Of a stretch of 64,000 nt of DNA, positions 1-8,926 are shown one piece after another. Every line of letters starts with the position of its first letter. The first letter of the stretch is position 1. Below the pieces are notes generated by a model, which did not search any database, was not told the DNA's origin, and was given only the letters and a program-made list of their open reading frames with translations. The DNA lies in NCBI GenBank assembly GCA_002428965.1, contig DIYI01000012.1, positions 471,948 through 535,947 on the forward strand, written 5' to 3'. This DNA is from Jejuia sp. UBA6058 (GTDB lineage: Bacteria > Bacteroidota > Bacteroidia > Flavobacteriales > Flavobacteriaceae). The position numbers and the translations under genes were made by a program.

Positions 1-662
1 TTTGAAGCAGAACATTCAAAATGACTGGTTTTAATTTTTACTGAATTTATGTCTTCAGAAATGTCTTCAACATCGATAGAATTTAAAATCTTAATGCCTT
101 TTGATTGCACCAATTGCAAAAGCCCTTCCATCATTTTACCAGTATCAATTTGTCCTTCAAACTGATTGAACATATAGTCATTCTTTATCCCCTTAAAATT
201 GAAAATATTGTCTTTTAAGCTGAAAACATCTGCCTTAAAAATAGGCTTTAGTAGACTATTGATATGATACTTCCTTTCAATACAATTATTGAACAACGCT
301 TTATCGGCCACTAAAAACAACTCATATCCACCTAATTGCTGAAAATCGAGCTGCTTATCTCCTAAGGTTTGTCTTAACAACTTTAAGCCATCTACTCTTT
401 TCTTGACCAATGTAAAGACCTCGTCTTCGGAATGTGTTTCTAAATCATCTAAGATTTCACTCATACTACCGAAACAAGCAAAACCTGCATTTTTAGTACT
501 TGCGCCTTGTGGGAGCATACCTTTTTCAAAAATGACAATTTTAGCCGTTGGATATTGTGCTCTTAATTGTAAGGCACAATTAAGGCCTACGATACCGCTG
601 CCAATGATACAGAAATCAATATTTGAAAGCCATGATTTTATTTCCCAGTAGGATAGTTGCAT
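1..662 (-). CDS. FAD-dependent oxidoreductase (DAO family), partial
   Basis: Reading the reverse strand from the ATG at 662 gives an uninterrupted frame of about 220 codons that runs off the left edge, so the C-terminus is missing. The N-terminus carries a dinucleotide-binding fold (IIGSGIVGLNCALQLR, about residues 18-33), an acidic strand end (IVIFEKG) and the NAGFACFGS stretch typical of D-amino-acid-oxidase-like flavoproteins. The family oxidises amines or amino/hydroxy acids with FAD; the substrate cannot be told from this half. There is no signal peptide, so it is probably cytoplasmic. It lies downstream of accC in the same direction but is separated from it by a terminator and a repeat element, so it is probably transcribed independently. 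Confidence 0.8.
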   Translation of the reverse strand, partial: MQLSYWEIKSWLSNIDFCIIGSGIVGLNCALQLRAQYPTAKIVIFEKGMLPQGASTKNAGFACFGSMSEILDDLETHSEDEVFTLVKKRVDGLKLLRQTLGDKQLDFQQLGGYELFLVADKALFNNCIERKYHINSLLKPIFKADVFSLKDNIFNFKGIKNDYMFNQFEGQIDTGKMMEGLLQLVQSKGIKILNSIDVEDISEDINSVKIKTSHFECSAS

Positions 663-699
663 AATGCTAATTTAGGATTTTAAATTGACGTTCTGAGTC

Positions 700-850
700 G
701 AGTTAAGGATTGCAGCGGCATCCTTTTTGGGAAGTTTTTAAAAGATGGATGTCAAGTAAAAGTCTAAGATACTGATACAAATTCGATACAGGCAAGTTCG
801 AAGCGCTTCACAAAAAGATATAGCGGAAAGCCCGACCCTTATGGTAACGC
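700..850 (+). repeat. Intergenic mosaic repeat, copy 1
   Basis: The left core GGATTGCAGCGGCATCC (708-724) and right core AGCGGAAAGCCCGACC (822-837) flank a variable middle of roughly 100 bp. The same pair of cores recurs at 34.7, 39.9 and 44.2 kb. The outer ends carry short inverted sequence (gttaa near 702, ggtaacgc at 843). It sits between accC and the oxidoreductase. No open frame is carried by it. Confidence 0.75.
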
Positions 851-852
851 AA

Positions 853-880
853 TAAAAAAACTCCGAAATTGCTTTCGGAG
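853..880 (-). terminator. Rho-independent terminator of accC
   Basis: An 8-bp perfect stem (CTCCGAAA 861-868 with TTTCGGAG 873-880) and 4-base loop. On the reverse strand it is followed by a run of seven T. It lies just after the accC stop and ends the fabH-accB-accC transcript. Confidence 0.85.
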
Positions 881-890
881 TCTTAGTTAT

Positions 891-2243
891 TTATGCTTCA
901 CTTGGTTTTTCCATTTCGAAATCTTCCATGAACTTCGTGGTGTAATTTCCAGCAACATAATCTGGATGATCCATGAGCTGTCGATGGAATGGAATTGTGG
1001 TTTTTATCCCTTCTATCACAAACTCATCTAAAGCGCGCTTCATTTTGTTAATTGCCTCTTCGCGCGTTTGTGCCGTGGTGATTAACTTAGCAATCATAGA
1101 ATCGTAGTTTGGCGGAATGGAATAGCCAGCATACACATGCGTGTCTAAACGCACACCATGACCACCTGGTGCATGCAACGTAGTTATTTTTCCAGGTGAT
1201 GGTCTAAACCCGTTATACGGGTCTTCCGCATTAATACGGCACTCTATAGAATGTAAATTTGGTTCGTAGTTTTTACCAGAAATTGGCACACCTGCAGCAA
1301 CTAATATTTGTTCTCTAATTAAATCGAAATCAATTACTTGTTCCGTAATTGGGTGCTCTACTTGAATACGCGTATTCATTTCCATGAAGTAGAAATTACG
1401 GTGTTTGTCTACTAAAAACTCCACCGTTCCCGCGCCTTCGTAATTGATGTATTCTGCAGCTTTAACTGCAGCTTCACCCATTTTTGCTCGTAATTCATCA
1501 GTCATAAAAGGAGAAGGCACCTCTTCTGTCAATTTTTGATGACGACGTTGTACAGAACAATCTCTTTCTGACAAATGACACGCCTTACCACGAGAATCGC
1601 CAACTACTTGTATTTCAATATGTCTTGGTTCCTCAATGAGTTTTTCCATATACATATCGTCATTCCCAAAGGCAGCTTTACTTTCTTGTCTTGCAGAATC
1701 CCAAGCATCCTTAAGATCTTCTTTTTTAAAGACTCCGCGCATACCCTTTCCTCCACCGCCAGCAGAAGCTTTAAGCATTACTGGGTAACCTACCTCTTCG
1801 GCAAGTTTCTCGCATTCTTCATAAGATTCAATTACGCCTTCACTTCCTGGAACACAAGGAACACCAGCAGCTTTCATAGTAGCCTTGGCGTTAGCCTTGT
1901 CTCCCATTTTATCAATCATTTCAGCCGAGGCACCAATGAATTTAATTCCGTGCTCTTCACAAATTTGAGAAAACTTAGCATTTTCTGAAAGGAATCCGTA
2001 ACCAGGATGAATCGCATCAGCATTAGTAATTTCAGCGGCCGAAATCACATTAGACATCTTCAAATAAGAATCTGTACTTGCAGGAGGACCAATACAAACC
2101 GCTTCATCCGCAAATTTTACATGTAAACTTTCAGCATCTGCCGTAGAATAAACCGCAACGGTTTTTATTCCCATTTCTTTACAGGTTCTAATAACGCGCA
2201 GCGCTATTTCACCTCTATTGGCAATCAATATTTTTTTAAACAT
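891..2243 (-). CDS. accC: Acetyl-CoA carboxylase, biotin carboxylase subunit
   Basis: ATP-dependent carboxylation of the biotin on AccB, the first half-reaction of malonyl-CoA synthesis for fatty acids. The 450-residue length is normal. Visible are the N-terminal [19 protein letters not shown] signature, the ATP-grasp glycine-rich loop ([13 protein letters not shown], about residues 158-170), and the active-site stretch [13 protein letters not shown] (about 287-300). It is last in a fabH-accB-accC order, 82 bp after accB, and followed by a strong terminator. Without a transcarboxylase gene here, the AccAD-type subunits must be elsewhere. The short C-terminus argues against a fused pyruvate or propionyl-CoA carboxylase. 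Confidence 0.96.
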   Translation of the reverse strand: MFKKILIANRGEIALRVIRTCKEMGIKTVAVYSTADAESLHVKFADEAVCIGPPASTDSYLKMSNVISAAEITNADAIHPGYGFLSENAKFSQICEEHGIKFIGASAEMIDKMGDKANAKATMKAAGVPCVPGSEGVIESYEECEKLAEEVGYPVMLKASAGGGGKGMRGVFKKEDLKDAWDSARQESKAAFGNDDMYMEKLIEEPRHIEIQVVGDSRGKACHLSERDCSVQRRHQKLTEEVPSPFMTDELRAKMGEAAVKAAEYINYEGAGTVEFLVDKHRNFYFMEMNTRIQVEHPITEQVIDFDLIREQILVAAGVPISGKNYEPNLHSIECRINAEDPYNGFRPSPGKITTLHAPGGHGVRLDTHVYAGYSIPPNYDSMIAKLITTAQTREEAINKMKRALDEFVIEGIKTTIPFHRQLMDHPDYVAGNYTTKFMEDFEMEKPSEA

Positions 2244-2325
2244 AACTTTTTCTTTAAAAATTCAATTTCCAAGCGCCAAATTCCAATAATTGGGTTTGGG
2301 ATTTGTACATTGGAATTTTCAATTG

Positions 2326-2826
2326 TTATGATGGATCTACTAAAAATAATGGTTGATCGAATTCTACTGGAGAAGCATCATCAACTAAAATTTTAACTAC
2401 TTTTCCTGAAACTTCAGATTCAATTTCGTTGAATAGTTTCATGGCTTCAATAATACAAAGCACGTCTCCTTCAGCAATGGTTTGTCCTACCTCAACAAAT
2501 AGTGGTTTATCTGGTGATGGTTTTCTGTAGAAAGTACCGATTATTGGAGATTTAATAGTAATGTATTTTGAAGTATCGTCTGCAGCGGGTGCAGTTGGTT
2601 CAGCCTTTGCTGGTTCTGCTGCGGGTGCAGGTGTTTCTGCTACTGGAATTGCAGGAGCTTGAGCAAGTTGTGGTGCAGCAACTGGTGCATATTGCACTGT
2701 TGTAGGACCATCATTATCAGATCCTGTTTTAATGGTGATTTTTACGTCATCCATTTCTAATTTAACCTCGCTTGCTCCAGATTTGGCAACAAACTTAATT
2801 AAGTTTTGAATCTCTTTTAAATCCAT
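2326..2826 (-). CDS. accB: Biotin carboxyl carrier protein of acetyl-CoA carboxylase
   Basis: Carries the covalently bound biotin that shuttles carboxyl groups between AccC and the carboxyltransferase. The 166 residues divide into an N-terminal helical region ([21 protein letters not shown]), a flexible Ala/Pro-rich linker (about 48-85) and a C-terminal biotinyl domain. The biotin acceptor is K130 in the EAMKLFNE motif. The Ala/Pro linker is the usual feature separating AccB from biotinyl domains of decarboxylases. It lies between fabH (30 bp upstream) and accC, consistent with one transcript for early fatty-acid synthesis. Confidence 0.95.
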   Translation of the reverse strand: MDLKEIQNLIKFVAKSGASEVKLEMDDVKITIKTGSDNDGPTTVQYAPVAAPQLAQAPAIPVAETPAPAAEPAKAEPTAPAADDTSKYITIKSPIIGTFYRKPSPDKPLFVEVGQTIAEGDVLCIIEAMKLFNEIESEVSGKVVKILVDDASPVEFDQPLFLVDPS

Positions 2827-2856
2827 ATTAGCTATTAGTTTTTAATGGTTAGTCTT

Positions 2857-3852
2857 TTAAGAATTATAGGCCCATTTTAAGTAAATGGCGCCCCAATTAA
2901 ATCCGCCACCAAAGGCAGCGAAAATTATATTATCCCCTTTTTTAAGTTGTGATTCGTAGTCGTTTAATAGTAGTGGTAAGGTAGCAGAAGTGGTATTACC
3001 ATATTTATGAATATTGATCATAACCTTTTCTTCATCTAACTCAATACGTTGTGCAGTGGCATCAATAATACGTTTATTAGCCTGATGCGCTGCCAACCAA
3101 TCTACATTATCTTTATCAAGGTTATTCTTTTCCAGTATTTTCACGGTAGCATCTGCCATATTAAATACGGCATTTTTAAATACAGTTCTTCCTTCTTGAA
3201 ATGCATAATGGCCGCCATTCTCCAGTGCATCCTGCGTCATTGCATGTTGTGAACCTCCATAAGTGGCTTGCAAAAATTCTCTACCAGAGCCATCACTTCT
3301 CAAATATTCATCTTTCAAACCTAAATCTTCTGTTGTAGGTTCGAATAAAACAGCTCCAGCACCATCACCAAAAATTATACAGGTAGCGCGATCTTTATAG
3401 TTTATTAGAGATGACATTTTATCGGCCCCGATTAAAAGTACATTTTTATAGCGACCTGATTCAATATATGTTGAGGCTACCGACATACCATATAAAAAAC
3501 TGGAACAAGCGGCATCCATATCAAAAGAAAATGCATTTGTGGCACCTATTTCAGAAGCGGTAAAAGCAGCTGTTGAGGCTGCTTTCATATCTGGAGTAGC
3601 CGTGGCTACAATTACTAGTTCTATGTCTTTTGGGTTAATCCCTTTTTTTGAAATGAGGTCTTTTGCGGCTTTTATGGCCAAATACGAAGTGCCTTTTCCA
3701 TCCTCTTTTAATATACGACGCTCTTTGATCCCGGTTCGTGTAGTAATCCATTCGTCATTCGTATCAACCATCGTTTCTAAAATTTGATTGGTTAATACAT
3801 AATCTGGAACGTAAGCTCCAACCGCTGTAATTGCTGCTGAGATTTTACTCAT
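2857..3852 (-). CDS. fabH: 3-oxoacyl-[ACP] synthase III (KAS III)
   Basis: Condenses acetyl- (or branched acyl-) CoA with malonyl-ACP to start fatty-acid synthesis. The 331 residues match the family length. The thiolase-fold catalytic triad is visible as C116 (DAACSSFLYG), H256 (AAHQANKR) and N286 (YGNTTSATLP). The N-terminus has the usual TNDEWITTRTGIKERR segment. It is first of the fabH-accB-accC group; the 170-bp gap upstream contains the rpmF terminator, so fabH probably has its own promoter there. Substrate preference for branched iso-primers, common in flavobacteria, cannot be read directly. Confidence 0.95.
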   Translation of the reverse strand: MSKISAAITAVGAYVPDYVLTNQILETMVDTNDEWITTRTGIKERRILKEDGKGTSYLAIKAAKDLISKKGINPKDIELVIVATATPDMKAASTAAFTASEIGATNAFSFDMDAACSSFLYGMSVASTYIESGRYKNVLLIGADKMSSLINYKDRATCIIFGDGAGAVLFEPTTEDLGLKDEYLRSDGSGREFLQATYGGSQHAMTQDALENGGHYAFQEGRTVFKNAVFNMADATVKILEKNNLDKDNVDWLAAHQANKRIIDATAQRIELDEEKVMINIHKYGNTTSATLPLLLNDYESQLKKGDNIIFAAFGGGFNWGAIYLKWAYNS

Positions 3853-3975
3853 ACCTTTTTGTTATATTGAACGAAATCGTCCCAAAACGCATTAAAATTG
3901 ACCAAATTTCGACGAAAAATAGAAAATTTTGACCAAATTAATACTTTTTTCGTGTATTAGGAATTACATAACATA

Positions 3976-4003
3976 AAAAAAACGCCCACAAGTGAGCGTT
4001 TTA
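3976..4003 (-). terminator. Terminator after rpmF
   Basis: Stem AAAACGC (3979-3985) with GCGTTTT (3996-4002), continued inside by CAC/GTG after a one-base mismatch. On the reverse strand it ends in a T-run. It separates yceD-rpmF from fabH, which in many bacteria are transcribed together. Confidence 0.75.
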
Positions 4004-4022
4004 TTATATGCATACATATTAG

Positions 4023-4226
4023 TTATGCTAAATTTTCTTCAGCTTCAGTATTATCTATTAACACCTGACCTCTGTAGTATAATTTTCCTTCGTGCCAATG
4101 TGCTCTATGATATAAATGCGCTTCTCCTGTAGTAGGACATGTTGCAATCTGTGGCGCAGTTGCTTTGTAATGCGTTCTTCTTTTATCTCTTCTAGTTTTA
4201 GAGATTTTTCTCTTAGGATGTGCCAT
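4023..4226 (-). CDS. rpmF: 50S ribosomal protein L32
   Basis: A 67-residue basic protein with the L32 N-terminus [20 protein letters not shown], then the segment around [14 protein letters not shown] and [10 protein letters not shown]. It is a component of the large ribosomal subunit. The acidic tail (NTEAEENLA) is a small lineage feature. It lies 8 bp after the YceD/DUF177 gene, the widely conserved yceD-rpmF pair, and is followed by a terminator. Only one Cys is present, so this is not the zinc-binding CxxC form. Confidence 0.96.
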   Translation of the reverse strand: MAHPKRKISKTRRDKRRTHYKATAPQIATCPTTGEAHLYHRAHWHEGKLYYRGQVLIDNTEAEENLA

Positions 4227-4234
4227 TTTTTATA

Positions 4235-4771
4235 TTATTTATCCGTTAATAGTTTTTTTAATGTATTCCAGCGAGGATCTATATCCTCGTCTTTATTTTC
4301 TTTTTCCTCTTTTGGACTTAGCTCTTCTAATTTTTTAAGTATCTCAGAATTTAAAGTTCCATCTTCAATTCCTGGATGAATTCGTTTTGCTGGAACTGCA
4401 AGCACAATTAACTCATAAATGTATTGTTGAATATTTATCTCATGCTCTCCATGAGGAATAATCAGAATATCAATATTTTCGTCATTATACTCTTGACCGA
4501 ACTTAACTACCAAATCAAAATCATGAGTAATCTCTTGATCATAAGGCTCATTAGTTAAGTCGCAATTCAAATTTACGTATCCCGTGATTTTAAAATTCAG
4601 CTCTAGTAAAGTTGATTTCTTATTTAGGAGAACATCAACGTTTACTTTTACATCATTAAAATCGTCATACTCAAAATACTCAAAGAACGTTTCGTCTATT
4701 TTGTACTCAAAATCGTGATTTCCAACTTTTAACCCCACGAATGGAATTGTATATTCTTTCATTGGCTTCAT
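4235..4771 (-). CDS. yceD: YceD/DUF177 family protein
   Basis: An acidic protein of 178 residues. The longest open frame begins at a TTG (4777), but ATG at 4771 (MKPMKEYTIPFVGLKVG) is a better start; ATG 4762 is also possible. The family is found next to rpmF across bacteria and is linked by published work on plant and bacterial homologues to 23S rRNA or ribosome accumulation; its exact biochemical role is not settled. Visible are the conserved N-terminal strand (IPFVGLKVGNHDFEYKID), CDLTNEPYDQEI in the middle and a charged C-terminal tail. It is separated from pdxA upstream by 63 bp. Confidence 0.88.
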   Translation of the reverse strand: MKPMKEYTIPFVGLKVGNHDFEYKIDETFFEYFEYDDFNDVKVNVDVLLNKKSTLLELNFKITGYVNLNCDLTNEPYDQEITHDFDLVVKFGQEYNDENIDILIIPHGEHEINIQQYIYELIVLAVPAKRIHPGIEDGTLNSEILKKLEELSPKEEKENKDEDIDPRWNTLKKLLTDK

Positions 4772-4834
4772 GATCAAATCTATTTTGAGCCTGCAAATAT
4801 AAAAATTTTTTAACGCAACCCAACTGGTTGATTA

Positions 4835-5893
4835 TTATTTTTTTACAAGAACTTTCTTTGAGTGTTTTTTTAGAGGATTTGTGGTAAGCTCCTCATAATC
4901 AGAACGATTTCTGAAAATCTGTAACCCCATAAAAAGTGCTTCTTTAAACGAGCTTTCATCTGCTACTCCTTTTCCTGCAATTTCAAAGGCAGTTCCATGG
5001 TCTGGAGATGTTCTTACTCGAGTTAAACCTGCTGTAAAATTAACACCTTGACCGAAAGACAACGTTTTAAAAGGTATTAAACCTTGATCGTGGTAGGAAG
5101 CAATTATAGCATCAAAATTTCTGTAATTATTAGACCCGAAAAAACTATCTGCCGCATAAGGCCCGTAAACTAATTTACCTTCTTCCTTAATCTTCTTTAA
5201 TGTGGGTCGCATTACATCATCGTCTTCATTTCCAATAACACCATTATCTCCCGTATGGGGATTTATTCCCAAAACAGCAATTTTAGGCTTTACTATTCTA
5301 AAATCTTTTTTTAGAGTGTTATATACAGTATTTATCTTCTGGATGATAAGCTCTTCAGAAATATGACTAGACACATCTTTTACTGGCACATGATCGGTTA
5401 ATAAACCTACTTTTAAAGTATCGGTTACCATGAACATAAGGCTGTCTCCTCCGAGCTCCTTTGCAAGATAATCCGTGTGTCCCGGAAAAACAAAGGCTTC
5501 AGATTGTATATTGTGCTTGTTAATTGGAGCTGTAACCAGAACATCAATATTTTTTTCTTTTAGCGCCTTAGTAGCACCTTGTAGCGATTTTAGCGCGTAC
5601 TCTCCAATTTTTGTTTCTTCTTGCCCAAAATTAATATTAACACCTTCTTTCCAACAATTGAAAACATTTACTTTTCCGTAAGGAATCTGGTCCAAATTAT
5701 GCACTGTATGAAAATCTATGCCTGTTTTAAAATGCTTATTTAAAAACTGTATTACCTTAATTGAAGCAAAAATCACAGGCGTACATAGCTCTAAAATTCT
5801 TGAGTCTTTAAAAGTTTTCAATACTACTTCTCCTCCAATACCATTTAGATCCCCTATCGAAATCCCAACTCTAATTTTTTCCTCATTCTTCAT
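4835..5893 (-). CDS. pdxA: 4-hydroxythreonine-4-phosphate dehydrogenase
   Basis: NAD-dependent oxidation and decarboxylation of 4-phosphohydroxy-L-threonine in de novo pyridoxal phosphate synthesis. The 352 residues fit the family. Metal-binding His motifs are visible (FPGHTDYLA, LLTDHVPV, ASYHDQGLIPFK), with the dimer and cofactor segment GVNFTAGLTRVRTSPDHGTAFEIAG near residue 300. The short C-terminal Lys-rich tail is unremarkable. It is divergent from ribE across a 66-bp shared promoter region and is followed in the same direction by yceD-rpmF. Confidence 0.95.
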   Translation of the reverse strand: MKNEEKIRVGISIGDLNGIGGEVVLKTFKDSRILELCTPVIFASIKVIQFLNKHFKTGIDFHTVHNLDQIPYGKVNVFNCWKEGVNINFGQEETKIGEYALKSLQGATKALKEKNIDVLVTAPINKHNIQSEAFVFPGHTDYLAKELGGDSLMFMVTDTLKVGLLTDHVPVKDVSSHISEELIIQKINTVYNTLKKDFRIVKPKIAVLGINPHTGDNGVIGNEDDDVMRPTLKKIKEEGKLVYGPYAADSFFGSNNYRNFDAIIASYHDQGLIPFKTLSFGQGVNFTAGLTRVRTSPDHGTAFEIAGKGVADESSFKEALFMGLQIFRNRSDYEELTTNPLKKHSKKVLVKK

Positions 5894-5916
5894 TTAAGAA
5901 AACTAACTTTTGTTCG

Positions 5917-5924
5917 TAATTTTG
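5917..5924 (+). promoter_or_regulatory. Candidate -7 box for ribE
   Basis: TAATTTTG matches the Bacteroidetes -7 consensus TAnnTTTG exactly and lies 36 bp before the ribE start, within the 66-bp gap shared with pdxA. No convincing -33 TTG is present at the expected spacing, so this is tentative. Confidence 0.35.
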
Positions 5925-5959
5925 AAAAAGCAAATTTAACCAAATAAACACATATATAT

Positions 5960-6547
5960 ATGTTTACTGGAATTATTGAATCCTTAGGAACCATTACTGA
6001 TTTAGAGTCTCAACAAAATAACCTAAATATTACAGTAAAGAGTATTATCACCGATGAACTAAAAATAGATCAAAGCGTAGCTCATAATGGTGTATGTTTA
6101 ACCGTTGTTTCAATTAATGGTGACGAATATACTGTGACTGCTATTAAGGAAACTTTGGACAAATCAAATATTGGAGATTTAAAAGTTGGAGACTTAGTAA
6201 ATTTGGAACGCGCAATGAAGTTGGGAGACCGACTAGATGGTCATATTGTACAAGGGCACGTAGATCAAACAGGGATTTGCACTGATATTAAAAACGAAGA
6301 AGGTAGTTGGTTTTTTACATTTGAATATGATTCTAGTTTAAGTAATATAACAATTGAAAAAGGTTCTATCACGATAGATGGAACAAGCTTAACCGTTGTA
6401 AATTCAGGAATAAATAGTTTTAGTGTAGCAATAATTCCGTATACCTATGAAAATACTAACTTCAAGAATTTTGAAATAGGTACAATGGTTAATTTAGAAT
6501 TTGATGTTCTAGGGAAGTATGTAACAAAATTAATGTCAATTAAGTAG
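5960..6547 (+). CDS. ribE: Riboflavin synthase, alpha chain
   Basis: Dismutation of two 6,7-dimethyl-8-ribityllumazine molecules to riboflavin. The 195 residues form two tandem lumazine-binding repeats: repeat 1 starts MFTGIIESLG and has the VAHNGVCLTVV segment; repeat 2 starts near GHIVQGHVDQTG and has GSITIDGTSLTVV. The start is fixed by the invariant MFTGI. It is monocistronic in view: downstream is a convergent small gene only 3 bp away. It is divergent from pdxA, pairing two cofactor biosynthesis genes. Confidence 0.95.
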   Translation: MFTGIIESLGTITDLESQQNNLNITVKSIITDELKIDQSVAHNGVCLTVVSINGDEYTVTAIKETLDKSNIGDLKVGDLVNLERAMKLGDRLDGHIVQGHVDQTGICTDIKNEEGSWFFTFEYDSSLSNITIEKGSITIDGTSLTVVNSGINSFSVAIIPYTYENTNFKNFEIGTMVNLEFDVLGKYVTKLMSIK

Positions 6548-6550
6548 GCA

Positions 6551-6739
6551 TTATCGCTTATCTAATAGTCTTTTACCACCATAAATAAGCCCAACTACTA
6601 AGCCTATTATAACACCACCATCAATTGGAAAACCTACTGGCGGAGGTGGTCCAGGAGGGGGAAGCGTTTGACCCATACAAAAGCCGCTTATTAATACAAA
6701 TAAGATTGAGGCTAATATTCTTTTGTTTTGTATCATCAT
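6551..6739 (-). CDS. Small exported protein with PID-CTERM-like sorting tail
   Basis: A 62-residue protein: signal peptide (ILASILFVLISGFCMGQ), a short Pro-rich stretch (TLPPPGPPPPVG), the motif FPIDGG, a hydrophobic segment (VIIGLVVGLIYGG) and a basic end (KRLLDKR). This tripartite tail is the architecture of exosortase-type sorting signals, and P-I-D fits a type I recall from flavobacteria as PID-CTERM; I cannot confirm the family by search. After processing almost nothing would remain but the Pro-rich linker. Either ATG of the pair MM could be the start. A TACATTTG box lies at 6747-6754 on the same strand, so close that the mRNA would be nearly leaderless. The sorting enzyme is not in the window. 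Confidence 0.65.
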   Translation of the reverse strand: MMIQNKRILASILFVLISGFCMGQTLPPPGPPPPVGFPIDGGVIIGLVVGLIYGGKRLLDKR

Positions 6740-7019
6740 TGGGACGCAAATGTATAAAAAAAAGAAAGTGAGTAAAAGTATTTCCTCAAAAACCCTCTAT
6801 TAAAAGCTTGAAAACACCGATGAAGCGCAAAAATTTCGTCTGATTTTGATTATCAAACCTAAAAACAACTTTCAATTAAGTAGTAAAACGAAGAAATAAG
6901 TCCTTTATTTTTACATAATTACAACACAAATATATAAAAGTTTTAATGACCTAAATCTTACCCGTATTAAATTATTAACAAATGTTTACACAATTAGCGA
7001 ATGCATCAGTCAAACCATT

Positions 7020-8108
7020 TTATCTGACAACTCTCCCAGAGGCAGAACCTCCCATTAAAGCCTCAACTTCTTTTCGTGTTGAGAAATTAAAATCACCTTT
7101 TATTGAATGTTTTAAGCATGAAGCAGCTACGGCATATTTAATTGCGATTGAAGGCTCTTTCAATTCTTCTGTTGTCAGGGCAAATATTAACCCTCCGGCA
7201 AAAGAGTCGCCTCCACCTACACGATCTACAATGTTTTTTATTTGATATGGTTCGTAATTACCGTCATTATCTAAAGGTGCAAAGAATGGCTTATCTTGTG
7301 CTACATCAAAAAGCATTGCGCCCCAATTGTTATGACTTGCTGAAATACTCTCTCTTAAGGTTATTGCTACTTTACTAACATTTGGAAACTGTTTTGATAC
7401 TTGCCTTGCAACATCTGGATATCTTGAAATGTCTAAAGCTCCAGCATGCACATCGGTATCCCCTGCTTGAATGCCTAAAACATCATAGCAATCTTCTTCA
7501 TTGCCTATCACAACATCAATAAATGGTAAAATCTCACGCATGGTTTCTTGTGCTAATTCTCTAGAAGATTTAGAGCTGCCCCATTTCCAAAGTTTACCTC
7601 TAAAGTTTAAGTCTATAGAAACTTTTACACCTGCTTCTTGTGCTTTTTGCGCTGCAACCAATGTGGCATTTGCGGAATTTTTTGAAAGCGCTGGTGTAAT
7701 GCCGCTTAAGTGCAACCAACTTGCCCCTTCAAATATAGCTTCCCAATTATAACTCTCCGCTGGTGTTATAGATACTGCGGAACCCTCTCTGTCGTAAATT
7801 ACATTGCTTGGTCTTTGATTAGCTCCAGTTTCTAAAAAATACGTACCAAGACGCCCGTTATCTGTTCTTAAAATGAAATCTGTATCAACACCAACTGCAC
7901 GAACAGCATCAACCGCAGCTTCGGCTAAAGCATGTTTGGGTAATGCACTAACATAACGAGCCTTCCCGCCAAAATTGCAAATTGAAGCAGAAACACTTGC
8001 TTCCGCGCCAGCATAGGTGACATCTAAGCCCCTTGATTGCCTTAATCTCAAATTAGCTGGAGCAGCAAGTCTTGCCATTATTTCTCCAAAAGTTACTACT
8101 GTATTCAT
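7020..8108 (-). CDS. kdgK: PfkB-family sugar kinase, probable 2-dehydro-3-deoxygluconokinase
   Basis: Predicted to phosphorylate 2-keto-3-deoxy-gluconate (or -galactonate) to the 6-phosphate. The 362 residues show the ribokinase fold: N-terminal GEIMARL, substrate-side GGKARYVSALP, and the C-terminal anion-hole and catalytic-base motif DRVGGGDSFAGG at about residues 293-305. It is longer than classical KdgK (about 310) but similar to Bacteroidetes homologues. The gene starts 5 bp after the aldolase, so the two are translated as an operon that forms the lower Entner-Doudoroff or uronate branch. Given the agar locus 10 kb away, it could also serve the anhydro-galactose pathway; that is inference. 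Confidence 0.85.
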   Translation of the reverse strand: MNTVVTFGEIMARLAAPANLRLRQSRGLDVTYAGAEASVSASICNFGGKARYVSALPKHALAEAAVDAVRAVGVDTDFILRTDNGRLGTYFLETGANQRPSNVIYDREGSAVSITPAESYNWEAIFEGASWLHLSGITPALSKNSANATLVAAQKAQEAGVKVSIDLNFRGKLWKWGSSKSSRELAQETMREILPFIDVVIGNEEDCYDVLGIQAGDTDVHAGALDISRYPDVARQVSKQFPNVSKVAITLRESISASHNNWGAMLFDVAQDKPFFAPLDNDGNYEPYQIKNIVDRVGGGDSFAGGLIFALTTEELKEPSIAIKYAVAASCLKHSIKGDFNFSTRKEVEALMGGSASGRVVR

Positions 8109-8113
8109 GCTTA

Positions 8114-8782
8114 TTATTTTAGTTTAGTTATTAAATTTCTAATTTCTCTAGCATTCTTAGTGATTTGATCCCAATTTTCATCTAAAATCAAATTTTGCTT
8201 TGCAACCCAAGATCCGCCAATGGCAGTAATTAAGGGTGAGCTAAGATAGGTTTCAGCATTTTTCATATTACAACCTCCTAACGGTATAAATTTCAAACCT
8301 AAATATTTATAGGGTGCTACCATACTTTCCAAATGAGGCATACCACCAGATGTTTCTGCGGGAAAGTACTTTAAAATTCTACACCCGTTCTCTACAGCAA
8401 TCTCAATATCAGAAGGCGTCATAATGCCCGGGGCAAAAGATAAATTGCGCTTGTAAGCTTCTTGAACAATTCTAGGGTTGCAGCCAGGAGAAACAGCAAA
8501 ATCAGCCCCAATATCTACAATAGCTTTAACCTGATCTACACTTATTAAAGTGCCAAAGCCAAGGTTTATTTCTGGTAGTTCTTTTTTAATTGCTTTAGCT
8601 GCATCTATTGCCGCAGGCGTTCTTAACGTTAATTCAATACTATCTATACCTCCCTTTAGAAGGGCTTCTGCAAGAGGAATGGCATGTTTTAAATGATCTA
8701 CGATTAAAACCGCAATAATACCGGTATCATCAATTTTCTGGATTATTTCAGGCGTCATTGCCTGCTGGGGAATGGGTCCCAT
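8114..8782 (-). CDS. eda: KDPG / KHG aldolase
   Basis: Class I aldolase cleaving 2-keto-3-deoxy-6-phosphogluconate to pyruvate and glyceraldehyde-3-phosphate. The 222 residues form a TIM barrel with the Schiff-base lysine K138 (ILKYFPAE) and the catalytic glutamate E50 (SIELTLRT); the phosphate-binding PLGGCN and GGSW segments follow. These match E. coli Eda E45 and K133 with a small N-terminal extension. It is first in an operon with the KDG-type kinase. The same fold acts on KDPGal, so galactonate-derived substrates are possible. Confidence 0.92.
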   Translation of the reverse strand: MGPIPQQAMTPEIIQKIDDTGIIAVLIVDHLKHAIPLAEALLKGGIDSIELTLRTPAAIDAAKAIKKELPEINLGFGTLISVDQVKAIVDIGADFAVSPGCNPRIVQEAYKRNLSFAPGIMTPSDIEIAVENGCRILKYFPAETSGGMPHLESMVAPYKYLGLKFIPLGGCNMKNAETYLSSPLITAIGGSWVAKQNLILDENWDQITKNAREIRNLITKLK

Positions 8783-8926
8783 AGAGCACTTTAGTTTAAA
8801 ATCTCATCCAAAAGTATTACAATTTCTTTTCCTAATAAGGCCCAAAGTTAAAATATGCCCATTTTTGACCAGTTTTTTCAAAACTTAATATATAAGACTA
8901 GAATTAGCTCAGGCTAAAATGAGAAA

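Noticed and set aside
1575..1988. 137-residue frame antisense to accC
   Set aside because: Low-complexity Phe/Ser/Thr-rich shadow of a certain gene.
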